Part shown: one piece after another, positions 1 to 7,479 of the stretch
Position numbering within the stretch: the first letter of the stretch is position 1
How the letters are laid out: each line of letters opens with the position of its first letter
Source: a virus
Reading direction: 5' to 3' (one strand)
Length of the DNA stretch: 47,269 bases
IMG/VR virus record: IMGVR_UViG_3300021338_000064
Location: 1 to 47,269 of that record
Notes under the pieces: generated by a model
What the model was told of the DNA's origin: nothing
Seen by the model: only the letters and a program-made list of their open reading frames with translations
The model's database searches: none
Program-made: the position numbers and the translations under genes

Positions 1-414
1 ATGCTTGACGGACGCACTGCCCCGCAACGCGCCCTCTCCCCGCTGCTCCTCGAACTGCAGTCGCTCTTCGGACTCTGCGTTCCGGAGAACATGCAGCTGG
101 CATGTGAGGGCGTCGACGAGCCCGAAGCTGCGCTCCACCAGATGAGCCACGCTTCTCTCGAGACCCTGCTTCGCGAGTTGCGTCGCGACAGCGACAGCTA
201 CCGGCACGAACTCGGTCGAGTGGACGAGGCGTACACGCGCGTCTCCGAGGCGCTCGACGAGTACTTCCGACTCTCCGATCTGGACAACCCCCAGAACGAG
301 GCGTCTCTGCGGAGCATCCAGGACCAGCTGCTCGCGACGAATGGGCGACAGCGACGAGAGGTCTGCATCGGCTCGATCGTCGACAGCGACTGGTGGCGGG
401 AGGTGACGCGATGA
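1..414 (+). CDS. Hypothetical phage early protein
   Basis: The 137-aa frame opens with ATG at the first base of the window, so a longer upstream start cannot be excluded. I do not recognise the family. The second half (about residues 50-120) is rich in Leu, Glu and Arg with heptad-like spacing, suggesting a helical or coiled-coil protein; no catalytic motif is seen. Its stop codon overlaps the start of the next gene as ATGA, so it is the first visible member of the early operon. Confidence 0.75.
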   Translation: MLDGRTAPQRALSPLLLELQSLFGLCVPENMQLACEGVDEPEAALHQMSHASLETLLRELRRDSDSYRHELGRVDEAYTRVSEALDEYFRLSDLDNPQNEASLRSIQDQLLATNGRQRREVCIGSIVDSDWWREVTR

Positions 415-707
415 ACGTCATCACCCAAGCGTTGCCCCCGCTGCCCGGGGAACACATCGAGGCGGTCGAGCTCGACCTCACCACGAGGGACGGGCGGAAG
501 GTGGTGGTCTCCGGACGCGTAAGCATCTGGGAGGGAACCCGCCGGATGTTCGTCGAGGCCTCCGCATGCCTGCGAGAGGTGGACCGCTTCACCGCATCCG
601 AGTTGCTGCAGAACGCCATCCGAGACCGACTCATCGGTTCGGACAAGGTCCGCTCCGCGGTCGACCGTGGATTCGAAGTCTCTGGGCTCTCGGGAGGTGC
701 ATCGTGA
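411..707 (+). CDS. Hypothetical phage early protein
   Basis: A 98-aa protein. ATG at 411 is chosen because GGGAGG lies about seven bases upstream; an in-frame GTG at 393 has no such site. The ATG overlaps the preceding stop (ATGA), and its own stop overlaps the GTG of the exonuclease gene. The N-terminal half looks like a small beta-rich domain (alternating Val/Thr/Arg), followed by a helical segment. No family is recognised. Its position before the exonuclease suggests a role in phage DNA metabolism, but that is only context. Confidence 0.75.
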   Translation: MNVITQALPPLPGEHIEAVELDLTTRDGRKVVVSGRVSIWEGTRRMFVEASACLREVDRFTASELLQNAIRDRLIGSDKVRSAVDRGFEVSGLSGGAS

Positions 708-1567
708 GCCTTTTTCAGAACGCGTCTGCGGTTGAGATGACCGTCGGCGAATACAACGCAGCGCCGCGACTGCGACGCACAGCCGCGTGGGAACGCTACG
801 ACGAGGGCCCCGAAGTCTTCGAGGGCAAACATGTCTCCCACACGATCCCCCAGGAGGAGACCGCGGCCATGCGGATGGGGACGTGGATCCACTACTCGAT
901 CCTCGAGCCGCAGGTTTGGGCCGAGCTCGCCTCTCCGATCGCAGCGAGCTCCCGCCGCGTGAAGAAGTGGCAGGAGCACGATGCTCAGTGCGCGCTCGAT
1001 GGCCGCATCGCGCTGCTGAAAAGCGAGCACGACCAGGTCGCCCGGATCACGGACGCCTTCCGTGCTTGCAAGCGGGCACAGCACTGGCTCGACACCGCCG
1101 ATGCGGTAGAGCGTACCGTCACCGCGGAAGCGACCGTCGGCGGCCAAACGATTGGGACGAAGGCCCGACTCGACATCCTTCGAGGGCGGCTTGTCGCTGA
1201 CCTGAAGTCGACAAGCGACCCCACACCCAGGGGGTTCGCGAAGTCGGTCGCCGACTATGGCTACTGGTACCAGGCTGCCTGGTATCTCGGGCATGAGGCA
1301 GCCCTCCGAGGTTGCGACATCGCGGATCTGGCCTTCGCCGCCATCGCGGTCGAGAAGACGGCACCGTTTCGGGTCGCCATCTACGAGCTCGGCCCTGACT
1401 GGTGGGGCCCGGGCGTCGATGCTGTGCGATGGACGCTCGAGCAGCTCGCGCACGAACAGGAGACCAACACGTGGGCGAGCGAGTGGAACGGGCGACCGAC
1501 GATGCTCATCCCGCCGAACTGGCTCAAGGCAAGCGTGCAGGAGCGGATCGGAGGCGCGGGATGCTGA
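704..1567 (+). CDS. PD-(D/E)XK exonuclease, RecE/exodeoxyribonuclease VIII-like
   Basis: A 287-aa protein starting at GTG 704 behind GGGAGG; the GTGA overlap with the upstream stop supports this start over longer in-frame ones. Motifs seen: GTWIH with His63 (the G-x-x-x-H element of RecB/RecE-type nucleases), Asp157 in KARLDIL, VADLKS giving Asp166 and Lys168 (the PD-(D/E)XK core), and a YQAAWY element near residue 179-184 like the Q-x-x-x-Y motif. Family knowledge: such enzymes (PDDEXK-like domain formerly DUF3799) resect duplex DNA 5' to 3' for single-strand annealing recombination. The usual RecT/Beta annealing partner is not evident next to it; the following gene may have that or another role. 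Confidence 0.8.
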   Translation: MSLFQNASAVEMTVGEYNAAPRLRRTAAWERYDEGPEVFEGKHVSHTIPQEETAAMRMGTWIHYSILEPQVWAELASPIAASSRRVKKWQEHDAQCALDGRIALLKSEHDQVARITDAFRACKRAQHWLDTADAVERTVTAEATVGGQTIGTKARLDILRGRLVADLKSTSDPTPRGFAKSVADYGYWYQAAWYLGHEAALRGCDIADLAFAAIAVEKTAPFRVAIYELGPDWWGPGVDAVRWTLEQLAHEQETNTWASEWNGRPTMLIPPNWLKASVQERIGGAGC

Positions 1568-2523
1568 AGATCATCCAGCCGAGCCTCGCGGAGGCAGGCA
1601 AGATCAAGATCGGGCGCCTTGGTGCAGAGCGCACCTCCAGACGGGGCGATCCCTATCGTCTCCCCGAGAAGCTCGACCACTTCCTGATCACGTCGACGCG
1701 CCGCTCCCCAGCGGGCGACCTCGAGGTCGACTCGAGCCTGATGGAGGCGCTCGCGCCCGAGTACGCCGACGAGGACGGCAGAATCCGCCGCATCCCCATC
1801 GTCGTGCACAGCGACGATATCGACGAGGTTTTCCCCACGACCCTCGCGATGTACGTCGGGCGCAAGCTGGCGTGCCGTGGCGACGGGGAGGAAGCGACCC
1901 GTTACCAAATCCAACAAGGCAGGCGCACTGGCGCGAGCAAGCAATGCTCGTGCCCCTGCCCCTACTTCGGTGCCGATACGGAACCGAAGTGCAAGGCACA
2001 TGGCGTCCTGAACTGCTCCATCCTCGCGCCAGGTCGTGGGGTCGCAGGCTCCGTCTACAAGTGGCGGACGACCAGCGAGATCTCGCTCAACCGGATGGTC
2101 GCGTCACTGCAGCAGATCCGGGCCCTCACGGGGTCGCTGATGGGACTGCCCTTGCTGCTCTGCATCGAGCCGATCCTGGTGGAGACCGGGACGGTCTACT
2201 GCTGCCACGTCGAACTCCGCGAGAGCATCGTCGAGGCCCAGAACCGGCTGATCGGGCTCTACGAAGCCCGGCACCGGGTCACCGCGATGGCCTCGCCGGT
2301 CCGCCTCTCCATTCCCGCCCCCGCGGGTGAGTCGGAGTCCGACGAAGAGCAGGCTGACGTCTCCGACGAGTTCCACCCAGACGGAGGTTCCGAGGCGATC
2401 GACGTCGACTTCGACGAGACGCCCAACGAGCAGCCCAACGAACAGCCCAAGCCAACACCCAAAGAACCAAGAAACAAGCGGCTCCGCACTTCGAGCCTGG
2501 ACGAGGAGGACTTCGATGTTTGA
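1561..2523 (+). CDS. Zinc-motif phage protein, Gp3-like (PF18897-type)
   Basis: A 320-aa protein starting at ATG 1561, overlapping the exonuclease by seven bases. Around residues 122-152 it has a Cys-rich stretch (CSCPCP, then KCKAHG, then NCSI) that looks like a metal site. This layout resembles proteins annotated as hydrolase or metal-binding protein of the Gp3-like family, which includes the phiC31 recombination directionality factor. The last 80 residues are acidic and low complexity (repeated NEQP, then a basic KRLR patch and a DEEDFD tail), as in single-strand-binding or partner-recruiting tails. Function is inferred only; a role with the upstream exonuclease in recombination is plausible. 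Confidence 0.6.
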   Translation: MLKIIQPSLAEAGKIKIGRLGAERTSRRGDPYRLPEKLDHFLITSTRRSPAGDLEVDSSLMEALAPEYADEDGRIRRIPIVVHSDDIDEVFPTTLAMYVGRKLACRGDGEEATRYQIQQGRRTGASKQCSCPCPYFGADTEPKCKAHGVLNCSILAPGRGVAGSVYKWRTTSEISLNRMVASLQQIRALTGSLMGLPLLLCIEPILVETGTVYCCHVELRESIVEAQNRLIGLYEARHRVTAMASPVRLSIPAPAGESESDEEQADVSDEFHPDGGSEAIDVDFDETPNEQPNEQPKPTPKEPRNKRLRTSSLDEEDFDV

Positions 2524-2887
2524 CGTGAAAGACACCTGCCTGAAGCAGCTCGAAACGGAGGGCGGCGATCCCCCGCCCGGACTCGTCGAGCTCGAGGTGA
2601 CCGACAACATCGGCGACCTTGTGCTCACCGACGCCCTCATCACGATGGGATACCGGGCCGTCGGGCACGACTTGAACCGCGACGTCGTCGATGAGCACAC
2701 CGGAGAGGTAGTGGTCCCGGAGATGCGGCCGTGGTCGGCCGTTGAGGGGCTGCACCTCGCGGTGCGGGAACGGCAGCGCGCACTGGTCCTCGTCGATGCG
2801 CTCGAGCAGATGGGCGGCAACCCGCTGGCCAAGTTTGCGCTCCGTGAATACGAGGACGCTTGCAACGCGAAGGGGGGTGTGTCGTGA
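2516..2887 (+). CDS. Hypothetical phage protein
   Basis: A 123-aa protein; ATG 2516 follows GAGGAGG and overlaps the preceding gene by eight bases. It is acidic with a helical C-terminus and no recognised motif. Its stop is overlapped by a GTG at 2884 whose frame runs into the tRNA-like gene; that downstream frame was not accepted as a gene. Confidence 0.7.
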   Translation: MFDVKDTCLKQLETEGGDPPPGLVELEVTDNIGDLVLTDALITMGYRAVGHDLNRDVVDEHTGEVVVPEMRPWSAVEGLHLAVRERQRALVLVDALEQMGGNPLAKFALREYEDACNAKGGVS

Positions 2888-2991
2888 GCCGTCGCCTCTT
2901 CGCAATCGGCGGCCGGATCCACGGCCGCTCTTTCCGACTTCTCACCGCCCAGGTGGCGGCTCAACCCGAGCGGGTGGAATGCCCGCATCTT

Positions 2992-3070
2992 GCTCCCGTA
3001 GCTCAGTTGGTCAGAGCGGGGTCTCGGACGCGAGACCCGAATGTCGCAGGTTCGAGTCCTGCCGGGGGCG
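2992..3070 (+). tRNA. tRNA-like gene, undetermined anticodon, aberrant anticodon arm
   Basis: A 79-nt cloverleaf. The acceptor stem GCTCCCG (2992-2998) pairs with CGGGGGC (3063-3069) with one G-U; the D arm is GCTC/GAGC; the T arm is GCAGG-TTCGAGT-CCTGC (3046-3062). All are canonical. The anticodon arm is not: after the D stem comes GGGTCTCG-GACG-CGAGACCC (3019-3038), 20 nt instead of 17, pairing as eight base pairs around a 4-nt loop, followed by a 7-nt variable loop. No standard 7-nt loop with U33 can be placed, so no amino acid is assigned. CCA is not encoded. Protein genes on both sides belong to the same phage operon. Confidence 0.7.
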
Positions 3071-3092
3071 AATGTCGCTTGCGAGGCATGGT

Positions 3093-3120
3093 GTCCGGGG
3101 AGATCCCGGGACGGGGTTTT
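3093..3120 (+). terminator. Possible tRNA-gene terminator
   Basis: GTCC plus GGG pairs with CCC and GGAC around a short GAGAT loop with one bulge (3093-3112). Four T follow at 3117-3120. It lies 22 bases after the tRNA-like gene. The T tract is short, so it may be a processing hairpin instead. Confidence 0.35.
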
Positions 3121-3167
3121 CATGACGCCCCCCTTGAAACACCTCGCAACGCGACTCCTTTTCGCGA

Positions 3168-3227
3168 CGCGCGGCCCCTGTGGCCACAATCATGTGTCAG
3201 CCCGTCAGCTGCCACAGGGGTTGCGCG
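3168..3227 (+). promoter_or_regulatory. Long stem-loop (terminator or structured leader)
   Basis: CCCCTGTGGC (3175-3184) pairs with GCCACAGGGG (3211-3220). The stem continues outward through two G-U pairs and CGCGC-type pairs to 3168/3227, about 17 bp in all. The 26-nt loop holds a smaller CACA/TGTG hairpin. Five T occur about nine bases further on, just before the GGAGG ribosome site of the next gene. It could end transcription after the tRNA-like gene or fold in the leader of the methyltransferase-clamp segment. Confidence 0.5.
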
Positions 3228-3251
3228 CTCGCACCTTTTTGGAGGTGGGTC

Positions 3252-3470
3252 GTGAAGACGGATCAGAAGTACGGGCGCGCGATGAAGCTCGCGCTGGACC
3301 TCCAGCTCGAGGAACCGATCGACGTAGAGGCCGCCACTGCCCGCCACCCCAGGGCCCCAGCCGACGCACTTGACCGCGTCCTCGCAATCCTCCTGCCCAT
3401 GCTTGAGGAGCTGAAGGAACCCCTCGCCGAAGGGCAGGAGTGCCCGCTCTGTGGAGGCACGCCATCGTGA
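3252..3470 (+). CDS. Small phage protein with CPLCGG zinc-knuckle half
   Basis: A 72-aa protein starting at GTG 3252, six bases after GGAGG (3241-3245). The body is helical; the C-terminus carries C-P-L-C-G-G, half of a zinc ribbon, so it might bind metal as a dimer or with a partner. The stop overlaps the methyltransferase GTG start. No family is assigned. Confidence 0.6.
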   Translation: MKTDQKYGRAMKLALDLQLEEPIDVEAATARHPRAPADALDRVLAILLPMLEELKEPLAEGQECPLCGGTPS

Positions 3471-4171
3471 CCCTCATACAGCGATCGATCCTTCCCGAGT
3501 TCGACGAGCTCGCCGAGCACGAGCGACTCGACGAATGGGAGGTCTGGCGGACGCCGCTCCCCGTGGCAATGCAGCCACTGCGGTTCTGCGTGGACCGAGC
3601 CTTCATCGCATGGCGCCCCTCGCCGCTGCGCATCCTCGACCCGTCCGCAGGGTGCGGCGTCTTCGGAGTCGCCGCGCGCCATGTGTGGCAACGCGCCGAG
3701 CTTACGGCGGTGGAGCCTCGGCCCGAAGAACGGCCCGGACTGGAGCGCATCTACGACACGGTCATCACATCGCGGTTCGAGGACGCCGCGCTCGACGGCC
3801 CCTTCGACCTGATCGTCACCAACCCCGCATTCAGCACATGGGGCGATGTCTGGGAGAAGGCGATCGGCCTCCTCGCACCGGGAGGCCTGCTTGTCCTCTA
3901 CCTGCCCAGCACGATGGGCCACTCAGACGAGCCGGCCGAGCGCGGCGACATCTTCGACCGCCACCCACCGATCGCCCAGCTGCGCGTCATAGGTCGTGTC
4001 GCGCACCGCACTGGGACCAACCCGAAGACCGGCAAGAAGTACGGCCGGGACAACCGAAAACACTCGTTCTGGGTCTGGCGGCAGGGCACCTGCCGCGGCG
4101 CCTGGCGAACACACAACCTGCCTCGCCTCTCGAAAGAGGACCTCACCTACCGCCCCCTCGGAGCCGCATGA
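3467..4171 (+). CDS. DNA adenine methyltransferase-like protein
   Basis: A 234-aa protein; GTG 3467 overlaps the upstream stop (GTGA). It has the class I methyltransferase AdoMet loop DPSAGCGVFG at residues 58-67 (motif I) and NPAF at 119-122, which corresponds to the NPPF/NPPY catalytic motif IV of N6-adenine enzymes, with Ala in the third position. A hydrophobic strand (GGLLVLYLP) follows, as in motif VI. There is no separate target-recognition domain of note. Likely role: methylation of phage DNA, perhaps against host restriction, or methylation of another substrate. No partner endonuclease is adjacent. Confidence 0.7.
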   Translation: MTLIQRSILPEFDELAEHERLDEWEVWRTPLPVAMQPLRFCVDRAFIAWRPSPLRILDPSAGCGVFGVAARHVWQRAELTAVEPRPEERPGLERIYDTVITSRFEDAALDGPFDLIVTNPAFSTWGDVWEKAIGLLAPGGLLVLYLPSTMGHSDEPAERGDIFDRHPPIAQLRVIGRVAHRTGTNPKTGKKYGRDNRKHSFWVWRQGTCRGAWRTHNLPRLSKEDLTYRPLGAA

Positions 4172-5304
4172 TCGACATCTCCATCGACACGAAGACCCTG
4201 CTCGCGGCCGTGAAGGCCTCGATTCCCCACCTCACCACGGAGGTCCACCTTCCAGCCATGAGTCGCCTGTGCCTCAAGGCGAAGGACGGCCATCTCAGCA
4301 TCATCGCGTGGAAGGGCCTTTCCGGCCGTCGGCAGGACCTTGAGTGCGAAGTTCACGGCGAGGGCAGCATCGTCTTCGGAGGCAAGAGCTTCGCCAGTCT
4401 GCTCTCGAACCTCCGGGGCGACACGGTCCGCCTCACCGCTGACGAAACGACCTTCTGGGTCACGATCAAGTGCGGCCGTAGCAAGACGAAGCAGGCGGCC
4501 TACCCGGTCACTGACTACCCCGACGTTCCTGATCTTCCGGGGGATGCGGAGATGCTCGAGGTCGACCCCAGCGAGCTCGGCGAAGCGCTTCGGCACGTCC
4601 TGTTCTCGGCATCGTCGGATGACGCGAGGGTCAACATCTTCGCCGTACACATCGCCAAACGCGACGATGCCGTGGACGTAGTCACCACCGATGGGCATCG
4701 CATGGCTGCGTACACGGTCAGCGACGGCGCTTGGCCGCTCCCGACCTCCACCATCTCAGCTCCGGGAGCGAAGAACCTTCTGCAGGAGCTCGACGGCGAA
4801 CGCAGCGTGCGGCTCGGTGTAGGGGTGGATGGCCGGTACCTCATCGCCCAGGTCGGGAACTCAACGTGGACCGCAGCGCGCATCGTGGAGGTCACGTTCC
4901 CCCCCTATGTGCAGGTGATCCCGAAGAGGAAGAAGGGAACCCTCACCGTCCCCCGAGAGGACCTGCTCGGCGCGCTGCGTGTGGTCCTGCCAACGGCGGA
5001 GCAGAAGGCCCCATCATGCAGTCTCATCCGGGACGGCGACACCATCGTCGTCCACGTGGACTCAGAGCGAGGGCTCGCGTCCTCCGAGGTAGACGTCGAA
5101 ATCGACGGTGAGGCTCCTGCGGTGATCGGAGTCAACATCCGGTATCTCGCCGACGCGCTGGAGCACGCGAGCGACGACAAGGTCCAGATCGACGTCGAGA
5201 CCTACCTCGACCCGATGGTCGTTCGCGAGGGCGCGTACCGGGCGGTCGTCATGCCGATGCGAACCTCAGCCGCAGACGCGCAAGGGAAGGCCAGCCGTGC
5301 GTGA
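4168..5304 (+). CDS. dnaN: DNA polymerase III beta subunit (sliding clamp)
   Basis: A 378-aa protein, close to the usual length of about 366, starting at ATG 4168 (ATGA overlap with the methyltransferase). Diagnostic elements: TTDGHRMA in the second domain, FPPYVQVIP (family consensus FPDYxxVIP), VNIRYLADAL and the C-terminal PMVVREG...VVMPMR, matching the family's PxVxxxG...VVMPMR ending. Known role: a ring-shaped dimer that tethers the replicative polymerase and other enzymes to DNA. A full bacterial-type clamp inside a phage early operon is uncommon. It implies that the phage supplies its own clamp to the host polymerase or to phage DNA-processing enzymes. No phage DNA polymerase is visible in this window. 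Confidence 0.93.
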   Translation: MIDISIDTKTLLAAVKASIPHLTTEVHLPAMSRLCLKAKDGHLSIIAWKGLSGRRQDLECEVHGEGSIVFGGKSFASLLSNLRGDTVRLTADETTFWVTIKCGRSKTKQAAYPVTDYPDVPDLPGDAEMLEVDPSELGEALRHVLFSASSDDARVNIFAVHIAKRDDAVDVVTTDGHRMAAYTVSDGAWPLPTSTISAPGAKNLLQELDGERSVRLGVGVDGRYLIAQVGNSTWTAARIVEVTFPPYVQVIPKRKKGTLTVPREDLLGALRVVLPTAEQKAPSCSLIRDGDTIVVHVDSERGLASSEVDVEIDGEAPAVIGVNIRYLADALEHASDDKVQIDVETYLDPMVVREGAYRAVVMPMRTSAADAQGKASRA

Positions 5305-6209
5305 GCCACGTCCGACTCAGTCCACGGTGGTACGCGGCAGACCTCGGGTTGAGCTGGGCTGCGCGCAACCTGGCCCCCTGGCTCCTCTGCGCGGCAGCCG
5401 AGAGCCCCGACGAGCGCTGGCTGCTCACCAAGTCGGGCTGCCCCGTCGACCTCACCGTAGGTCCGCCGGGGGCCCGCGCGGCGGTCGAGGAGCTACTCCT
5501 CGCGGGACAGCTCGAGCGCCGGGAAGACGGTGCACTCGGGTGGACCTGGGATGCGTGGGGGCTTCTCCTCGGCCTTACAGCGGGGGCGCTACGGCAACGC
5601 CGATGGCGGGCGAAAAAGAAGCCCAGTCAGCCCGCCTCTCCGGCGCCAGCCTCACCACGCATCGAGCCTCCGCCGCCACGCGTCGTCCCAGGCTTCGCTC
5701 CCAAGGCGCCGCCGGTCCGGGTAGCACCGCCGCCAGAGGTCGGTGTCCCGGCCGGTATCGGCGTGGAGACGGAACGCATCAAGGAGGCGCTCATCTACGG
5801 CCGCCTGCAGCCCGACGGGACAACGCAGAAACCGCCGGAACCGCGGGGAATGCCGCGCCTTCGACCTCCAACGGCAAGCAAGCTCCACGAGCTGCTCTCA
5901 CGTGGCTACACGGCCGACGAGGTGCTCGATGCGGTGTGGGGGCTCGCCGAGATGATCGAGCGGCGGGACGCGGATCCCGTCGAGTGGTGGAGAGCCTCGC
6001 GCATCTTCTCCGGGTACTTCGACACGCTTGTCGTGATGGTCACAAAGTGGCGCGCAGACAGGCAGGCCAAGGCTGCCGCCCGCCTCGAGTCGTCAGGCGC
6101 TCCCGCAGCGAACGAAGGCCCGGCCCACATGGGGGACCTGGACATCGCACGCATGTTGCAGGGCACCGCGTACGGAGGGCCAACAAGTGAACGAGCTGCG
6201 TCCGATTGA
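5301..6209 (+). CDS. Phage replication-initiator/helicase-loader-like protein
   Basis: A 302-aa protein from GTG 5301, overlapping dnaN by four bases. Residues 1-90 look like a winged helix-turn-helix similar to the N-termini of phage replisome organisers. Residues 110-150 form a Pro/Ala-rich linker. The C-terminal segment (about 190-245: LLSRGYTADEVLDAV...EWWRASRIFSGYFDTLV) resembles the conserved phage C-terminal domain (Phg_2220_C) of initiator proteins. Placement straight after the clamp supports a replication role. The assignment rests on domain layout and not on a catalytic motif. Confidence 0.6.
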   Translation: MSHVRLSPRWYAADLGLSWAARNLAPWLLCAAAESPDERWLLTKSGCPVDLTVGPPGARAAVEELLLAGQLERREDGALGWTWDAWGLLLGLTAGALRQRRWRAKKKPSQPASPAPASPRIEPPPPRVVPGFAPKAPPVRVAPPPEVGVPAGIGVETERIKEALIYGRLQPDGTTQKPPEPRGMPRLRPPTASKLHELLSRGYTADEVLDAVWGLAEMIERRDADPVEWWRASRIFSGYFDTLVVMVTKWRADRQAKAAARLESSGAPAANEGPAHMGDLDIARMLQGTAYGGPTSERAASD

Positions 6210-6444
6210 CCTCCCGCCCACCAAGCGACAGCTCGAAGTGTTGCGGTTCGTGGCAGCTCACCGTCGTTCGGAGGGCTACGCACCGACCTGCCGAGAGATC
6301 TGCGACCACTTCGGGTGGGCGTCCACCGTCGCCGCGGTGTCGCATCTCCGCGCCCTTGAACGGCGCGGCCTGGTGCAGCGCGTCGTCGGCATCGCCCGCG
6401 GCCTTCGGCTGACTGCGAAAGGAGAATCCCTGTGTCCGGCGTAG
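6187..6444 (+). CDS. LexA-type winged-helix DNA-binding protein (no protease domain)
   Basis: An 85-aa protein from GTG 6187, overlapping the preceding gene by 23 bases. Almost the whole length matches the N-terminal domain of LexA: LPPTKRQLEVLRFV, then GYAPTCREICDHFGW (recognition helix-turn-helix), SHLRALERRGLVQR (wing) and RGLRLT. There is no Ala-Gly cleavage site and no S24 Ser/Lys catalytic part, so it cannot self-cleave on RecA activation. It may compete for SOS-like operators or act as an SOS-independent regulator. Target sites are unknown. Confidence 0.8.
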   Translation: MNELRPIDLPPTKRQLEVLRFVAAHRRSEGYAPTCREICDHFGWASTVAAVSHLRALERRGLVQRVVGIARGLRLTAKGESLCPA

Positions 6445-6638
6445 TCGTGTTCTCTTGGGTGTTCGCGATCACGGTCTCGCTCGTGATGTCTGCCCGTCGG
6501 TCTCGCATTCGGGATCACGCGATGCGGGAGTTCGTCGAAGAACTCGCCTGCGACCGTCGCCGCGCGCTCGCCCGGCGGGCTGAAGTGGAACGGTGGAATC
6601 GGCGCTCCATCGCCGTGGCAGGGGAGTTCGACGCATGA
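6432..6638 (+). CDS. Small single-pass membrane protein
   Basis: A 68-aa protein from GTG 6432, overlapping the LexA-like gene by 13 bases. Residues 3-20 (VVVFSWVFAITVSLVMSA) form one hydrophobic helix. The remainder is a highly basic, Arg-rich cytoplasmic tail. It has no known family. Such proteins in early phage operons are often superinfection-exclusion or host-takeover factors, but nothing here shows this. Confidence 0.6.
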   Translation: MSGVVVFSWVFAITVSLVMSARRSRIRDHAMREFVEELACDRRRALARRAEVERWNRRSIAVAGEFDA

Positions 6639-7105
6639 GCGCGCTCGCCCTCACCATCCACCAACCTTGGGCCTGGGCAATCGTTTGCGGGCACAAGCAG
6701 GTCGAGAACCGGACGTGGATCCCGCCGCGCGCATTCGTAGGCGAGTGGCTCTTCATCCACGCGGGGAAGACCCTCGACCTCCCTGCCGTCGCCAAGGTTC
6801 GGGCGGAGGTTGGGATCGGAACACTCCTCAACCCGGAGCGGGATTTGGCAACCGGGGCCATCGTGGGCTGTGTCCGCTACCAAGGCACGGCCACCGAGGA
6901 CCCAACGCTACGTGTCCCGGGCATCGAAGTCGACGACGCCCATAAGCACATCGCCTCGCCTTGGTACCAGGGCCCATTCGGATGGGTCTTGTCCGACGCG
7001 GTGAAGTTCCAGACCCCCGTGCCCGCGCGGGGAATGCAGAAGCTGTGGCGCCCTCCAGGTGAGGTCGTCGAGGCATGCCGAAACGAATGGAAGCGATCGA
7101 GATGA
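6635..7105 (+). CDS. ASCH-domain protein
   Basis: A 156-aa protein from ATG 6635, preceded by GGGGAG and overlapping the previous gene (ATGA). The N-terminal ALTIHQPWAWAIVCGHKQ followed by VENRTW is characteristic of phage ASCH (PUA-like fold) proteins, which are thought to bind modified or unmodified nucleic acid. FIHAGK at about residue 41-46 is the conserved second strand. The C-terminal half (GPFGWVLSDAVKF) also fits. The exact substrate is unknown. Confidence 0.8.
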   Translation: MSALALTIHQPWAWAIVCGHKQVENRTWIPPRAFVGEWLFIHAGKTLDLPAVAKVRAEVGIGTLLNPERDLATGAIVGCVRYQGTATEDPTLRVPGIEVDDAHKHIASPWYQGPFGWVLSDAVKFQTPVPARGMQKLWRPPGEVVEACRNEWKRSR

Positions 7106-7479
7106 GCACCACCAAAGACCCCACCCGACTCGTGATCCTCGAATCCCCGTACGCCGGAGCGACCGCGGCGAACGAAGAGTACGCCCGCGACTGCATGCGC
7201 GACTGCCTGCTTCGCGGCGAGGCTCCATTCGCCTCGCACCTGCTCTACACGCAACCCGGAGTCCTCGACGACAACATCCCCGAAGAGCGTCAGCACGGAA
7301 TCGCCGCGGGCTTCGCCTGGCGTGCAGTGGCTCAAGCGACCATCGTCTACACCGACCTCGGCATCTCCCGCGGGATGGAGCTCGGCATCGCCGACGCGAA
7401 GACTCGGGGGGTGCCCGTCGAGTACCGCCAGCTCCCCGAGTGGGCGCCGCTTCGAGCACCGGAGGTCGCGGATGGCTGA
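7102..7479 (+). CDS. DUF7768 (nucleoside 2-deoxyribosyltransferase-like) protein
   Basis: A 125-aa protein from ATG 7102 (ATGA overlap). It matches the phage DUF7768 pattern closely: VILESPYAG near residue 11, YARDCMRDCLLRGEAPFASHLLY, VLDDNIPEER, and VYTDLGISRGMELGI. The family is related in fold to nucleoside 2-deoxyribosyltransferases and is common in phages, but its reaction is not established as far as I know. With the ASCH and nucleotide-hydrolase-like neighbours it suggests nucleotide or base salvage during infection. Confidence 0.75.
   Translation: MSTTKDPTRLVILESPYAGATAANEEYARDCMRDCLLRGEAPFASHLLYTQPGVLDDNIPEERQHGIAAGFAWRAVAQATIVYTDLGISRGMELGIADAKTRGVPVEYRQLPEWAPLRAPEVADG

Larger units (their letters stand above)
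2888..3251 (+). other. Stretch without a protein gene
   Basis: This 364-base interval holds the tRNA-like gene and the two hairpins described separately. Nothing else convincing was seen; reading frames here run through the tRNA and have no family resemblance. Confidence 0.6.

Noticed and set aside
2104-3189. 361-aa minus-strand frame
   Set aside because: Antisense to confident early genes and crosses the tRNA-like gene; typical GC-rich shadow frame.
2884-3255. Reading frame starting GTG 2884 with GTGA overlap
   Set aside because: Runs straight through the tRNA-like gene and hairpins; the text after residue 30 is only translated tRNA. The first 30 codons could be a decayed gene end.
3451-4167. 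N-terminal extension of the clamp gene to 617 aa
   Set aside because: The extra 239 residues are Arg/Pro/Ala-rich antisense-type text in another frame of the methyltransferase gene; ATG 4168 gives a normal clamp start.
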